8,419 bases of DNA from DATKWF01 sp035529715. GTDB taxonomy: Bacteria > Chloroflexota > Dehalococcoidia > Dehalococcoidales > RBG-16-60-22. The position numbers were made by a program, and so were the translations under genes. This document shows positions 6,310 to 8,419 of the stretch, piece after piece; position 1 is the first letter of the stretch, and each line of letters opens with the position of its first letter. The stretch is taken from NCBI GenBank assembly GCA_035529715.1, contig DATKWF010000047.1, positions 1 to 8,419 of the forward strand, read 5' to 3'. Under the pieces are notes generated by a model. It saw only the letters and a program-made list of their open reading frames with translations. It was not told the DNA's origin and ran no database searches.

Positions 6310-6339
6310 ATTCTACATTGCGCTTATGCCATCTTTCAA
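6310..6339 (-). promoter_or_regulatory. Candidate sigma70-type promoter for the hydrolase/LOG pair
   Basis: On the minus strand TTGAAA (6339-6334) and TAGAAT (6315-6310) are separated by 18 bp; each hexamer matches consensus at five of six positions. The implied start near 6303 leaves a leader of only about 10 nt, consistent with the absence of a Shine-Dalgarno site. Confidence 0.45.
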
Positions 6340-6382
6340 GTCATTCACGAAGCCGGCAGGTTTGCAGTGATGGCTGTATAAC

Positions 6383-6411
6383 TTGACATTTGATATCTGG
6401 CAAATTATGAT
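6383..6411 (+). promoter_or_regulatory. Near-consensus sigma70-type promoter of the pilus/secretion operon
   Basis: TTGACA (6383-6388), a 17-bp spacer and TATGAT (6406-6411) form an almost perfect housekeeping promoter. Transcription would start near 6418, giving a leader of about 47 nt before the GTG at 6465. It suggests substantial constitutive expression of the operon unless repressed. Confidence 0.75.
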
Positions 6412-6420
6412 TGTTTATGT

Positions 6421-6444
6421 AAATTATAGGTGAAATTATAGGTT
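6421..6444 (+). repeat. Short tandem repeat in the operon leader
   Basis: AAATTATAGGTG is followed directly by AAATTATAGGTT, a period of 12 bp. A further partial copy (AAATTATG, 6402-6409) overlaps the -10 box. The repeats would lie within the first 30 nt of the transcript. They could be an operator for a dimeric or cooperative regulator, or merely AT-rich leader; only the repeat itself is certain. Confidence 0.55.
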
Positions 6445-6450
6445 GATGGC

Positions 6451-6455
6451 GGAGG
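6451..6455 (+). promoter_or_regulatory. Shine-Dalgarno site supporting a GTG start
   Basis: GGAGG lies 9 nt before the GTG at 6465. The ATG at 6446 precedes this site and opens only a 15-codon frame, so the GTG is the likely start. Confidence 0.6.
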
Positions 6456-6464
6456 TCAGTCTCG

Positions 6465-7286
6465 GTGTTCAAATGGTTCACCCAGCTAATTGAAACAAAG
6501 AAGAGGGATGAGACTTCATCTTCTGCTTCAGCTCGCTCGGTTCTTCAGCGGGCAGTAGCCGATGCTGAGCAGATAGTTGCCAGTGTCAAAGAGAGGGCAA
6601 AGGCGGAGGCGGAAGAAGGGGCCACCAAAATTATCGCTCGGGCGGCTGAGGAAGTTAAGGAGATGAAAAGGAAGATTGAGGCAGTAGCCGAGAGGGAATT
6701 AGGAGAAACTGGATTAGCGGCAACCGGGGAAGTAGAGACCAACGGCGTGGAACTAAAACCGGAGCCCATTCCTGAGGCGGGAGAAGAAGTAATAAAGATT
6801 GAGGAGCTTGTCCAGCTTCCAGGTGAGGTCACCGAAGAGGAGGTGGCAGAAGCTACTATGCCTTGGGAAGAGACGGCTGTCCCCGAGCCGCTAGCAGTAA
6901 CCGTGGAAGAGTCTCTAAAGAAGAGTGTCCTGAAGGAAAGACCCAGTGGAGAGGAAACTGAGCCTGAATTGTCGGAAAAGGATTTAAAAGCTCCTTACAT
7001 CGGCGAGGTAGAGCTGGCTATACTCAAACCGGTAAATCCGAAGGTGGTGTCTAAATTGTATAACTACTTGCAGGTGACACCCGAGATAAAATTTGTCCAT
7101 ACCAGTGGTTCTTGGGATCGTGGCACTAGTATAAAAATTACAGTGGATAAACCGATTCCCTTAGTTAGCGCATTATCATCAAGGATACCCGAAGCCAAAG
7201 TGATGCCAGAGCTGCCAGAGAAGAAGATTGTAGCGGGTGAAAAAGGTGGGGTAAAAAGAATCAGGATAGCCCTTAGGGAAGTGTAG
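6465..7286 (+). CDS. Uncharacterised coiled-coil protein with C-terminal alpha/beta domain, pilus/secretion operon
   Basis: I do not recognise a named family. The 273-residue product starts at GTG. Residues 1-10 (MFKWFTQLIE) could form an amphipathic helix. Residues 20-80 are Ala/Glu/Lys-rich and strongly helical, probably a coiled coil. Residues 85-175 are acidic, Pro/Glu-rich and likely disordered. Residues 179-245 form a compact domain with a beta-alpha-beta-beta-alpha pattern, beginning GEVELAILKPVNPK and containing the striking GSWDRGTSIKITVDKP; this is compatible with a small ferredoxin-like or ACT-like fold. Residues 246-273 are a basic tail. It is soluble, with no signal peptide. The GspE/PilB-type ATPase starts 78 bp downstream on the same strand with no terminator between, so a role as cytoplasmic accessory or adaptor of a pilus or secretion ATPase is an inference from context only. 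Confidence 0.75.
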   Translation: MFKWFTQLIETKKRDETSSSASARSVLQRAVADAEQIVASVKERAKAEAEEGATKIIARAAEEVKEMKRKIEAVAERELGETGLAATGEVETNGVELKPEPIPEAGEEVIKIEELVQLPGEVTEEEVAEATMPWEETAVPEPLAVTVEESLKKSVLKERPSGEETEPELSEKDLKAPYIGEVELAILKPVNPKVVSKLYNYLQVTPEIKFVHTSGSWDRGTSIKITVDKPIPLVSALSSRIPEAKVMPELPEKKIVAGEKGGVKRIRIALREV

Positions 7287-7354
7287 CCCTTCTAGTCGTG
7301 TGCTGGCAGATGGTTTTACGAAAGCGGGGATTTAATTTATCAGGTTAACTGGGG

Positions 7355-7361
7355 GGAGGAG
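7355..7361 (+). promoter_or_regulatory. Shine-Dalgarno site of the GspE/PilB-type ATPase
   Basis: GGAGGAG stands within a run of G just before the ATG at 7365; the GGAGG core is 5 nt away. It is the strongest ribosome binding site in the window and fixes the start. Confidence 0.75.
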
Positions 7362-7364
7362 AAA

Positions 7365-8419
7365 ATGGAGATAGCGGAAAAAGGGTCAAGGCGAGATATA
7401 GGCCAGATACTGGTTGATGCCGAGCTTATTACTGAGGAACAATTACGCCGTGTCATCGAGTTGCAGCACAAGGGTGGGGATAGGTTGGAGCAGGTTCTAC
7501 TGCAACAGCGGTTAGTCACTCCACAGCAACTTGCCTTCTTTATCAGCCTGCAATTAGGGATTCCCTTTGTCAACCTGAAGAGGGAGGGAGTTCGTCCCAA
7601 TGCTTTAAAGCTGGTCCCCGAGTCAATAGCCAGAAAGTATGGAGTTATCCCGATAGACACGACTAACAACACCGTAATTGTAGCTATGGAAGACCCAAGG
7701 GATATTGAAGCCATTGAGGATCTGGCGGCAGTGACCTTGAAAAGGGTTGAGCCGGTGATTAGCACTGCTCAGGATATTCAGGAGATGATTGATCTCAACT
7801 ACAGGGTTGGTGGTGAGATTGAGGAGCAGCTCAGCCAGATTCCCGCCCGTTACCGGAGTGCGGCGGGGGTGAGGGAAGCCAGGGTCTCGGCGGAGACAAT
7901 TGCCCAGGCGCCGGTGGTTCGTGCTATTGACCTTCTTATCAAACAGGCAGTGAGAGACCGGGCTTCTGATGTCCATGTTGAGCCTCAGGAGGACAAACTG
8001 CGTGTTCGCTATCGTATTGACGGTATTTTGAGTGATGTAATGTCGTTACCTTTGAGTGTTCATGCACCATTGCTTTCCCGGGTGAAAATAATGGCGGGAC
8101 TGAATATCGCTGAACGCCGACGTCCTCAAGATGGTCAGATTACCTTTGACATGGGAGATAGAGAGGTGGATATCCGGGTGGCTACCTCAAGTACCATATA
8201 TGGTGAAATGGCAGTGATGCGTATTCTGGATAAGGCTTTTGCCTTTCTACCCCTGGCGGAGATAGGTTTTTTGCCTGACGTCCTGGAGAAATACCTGAAA
8301 ATGGTAAAGACCCCCTTCGGTATGATATTAATCAGTGGTCCTACTGGTTCGGGCAAGACCACTACCCAGTATGCCACGGTTAACCAGCTTGATTCTGTTG
8401 GACGCAACATCCTGACCAT
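7365..8419 (+). CDS. gspE: GspE/PilB-family type II secretion / type IV pilus assembly ATPase (3' end outside window)
   Basis: An uninterrupted frame from ATG 7365 to the end of the window gives 351 codons; the family is usually about 550-570 residues, so roughly the N-terminal two thirds are present. Residues 9-150 are an MshEN/T2SSE_N domain with two motif repeats (from R10 and from R40). Residues about 185-310 are the N2 domain with DRASDVHVEP (198-207) and AERRRPQDG (249-257), both diagnostic. Walker A, GPTGSGKT, is at 325-332; the Asp box, Walker B and any CxxC zinc-binding pairs lie beyond the edge. The protein is a cytoplasmic hexameric ATPase that drives pilin or pseudopilin assembly together with a GspF/PilC inner-membrane protein, expected downstream. 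PilB and GspE cannot be told apart here, so the symbol is at superfamily level. The gene is probably in one transcript with the coiled-coil protein upstream. Confidence 0.95.
   Translation, partial: MEIAEKGSRRDIGQILVDAELITEEQLRRVIELQHKGGDRLEQVLLQQRLVTPQQLAFFISLQLGIPFVNLKREGVRPNALKLVPESIARKYGVIPIDTTNNTVIVAMEDPRDIEAIEDLAAVTLKRVEPVISTAQDIQEMIDLNYRVGGEIEEQLSQIPARYRSAAGVREARVSAETIAQAPVVRAIDLLIKQAVRDRASDVHVEPQEDKLRVRYRIDGILSDVMSLPLSVHAPLLSRVKIMAGLNIAERRRPQDGQITFDMGDREVDIRVATSSTIYGEMAVMRILDKAFAFLPLAEIGFLPDVLEKYLKMVKTPFGMILISGPTGSGKTTTQYATVNQLDSVGRNILT

Noticed and set aside
6446..6493. Short plus-strand frame from ATG 6446 as a leader peptide
   Set aside because: It has no ribosome binding site of its own, runs only 15 codons and overlaps the Shine-Dalgarno site and start of the next gene; no regulatory codon run or attenuator hairpin is seen.
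1..8419. CRISPR array, tRNA or rRNA genes, insertion sequence, phage or anti-phage defence genes
   Set aside because: No regularly spaced repeats, tRNA cloverleaf, transposase or defence domain could be recognised on either strand; the window is metabolic and secretion-related.

Overview
The window reads as part of the chromosome of an anaerobic bacterium that respires or syntrophically oxidises organic acids. The basis is an electron-transfer flavoprotein subunit carrying its own ferredoxin domain, followed by a membrane Fe-S oxidoreductase of the kind that passes ETF electrons to menaquinone, plus a strict-anaerobe type of ferredoxin. A Dehalococcoidia-like Chloroflexota member is my best guess from the overall protein style, but this is an impression and not a demonstrated placement; Firmicutes or Desulfobacterota-like lineages are not excluded.

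Layout. (1) Bases 1-3233, plus strand: the 3' part of etfA (its start, and presumably etfB, lie upstream of the window) and a complete 662-residue EMO-like (DUF224/CCG-domain) membrane oxidoreductase. Together they make a route from acyl-CoA dehydrogenases through EtfAB to the quinone pool. (2) Bases 3248-4340, minus strand, converging on the first block with only 14 bp between stop codons: a two-gene operon of a small zinc-ribbon protein and a ferredoxin-like protein, translationally coupled by an ATGA overlap. Its promoter has a perfect extended -10, no recognisable -35, and a CRP/FNR-type palindrome centred at the predicted -41.5. This is the classic class II activator arrangement and the most informative regulatory signal in the window. 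(3) Bases 4341-4647: about 300 bp with no convincing gene. (4) Bases 4648-6293, minus strand: an alpha/beta hydrolase followed after 20 bp by a LOG-family (TIGR00730) phosphoribohydrolase. (5) Bases 6294-6464: a divergent promoter region with a near-consensus sigma70 promoter facing right and a weaker one facing left. (6) Bases 6465-8419, plus strand: an uncharacterised coiled-coil protein with a compact C-terminal domain, then a GspE/PilB-type secretion or pilus ATPase that runs off the window just after its Walker A motif. This is the start of a type II secretion/type IV pilus operon.

Most of the content belongs to recognisable families. The parts that deserve a second look are the CRP/FNR-controlled zinc-ribbon/ferredoxin operon with its tandemly duplicated Cys-Gly-Cys units, the unknown protein that opens the pilus operon, and the degenerate second nucleotide-binding motif in the ATPase N-terminal domain.
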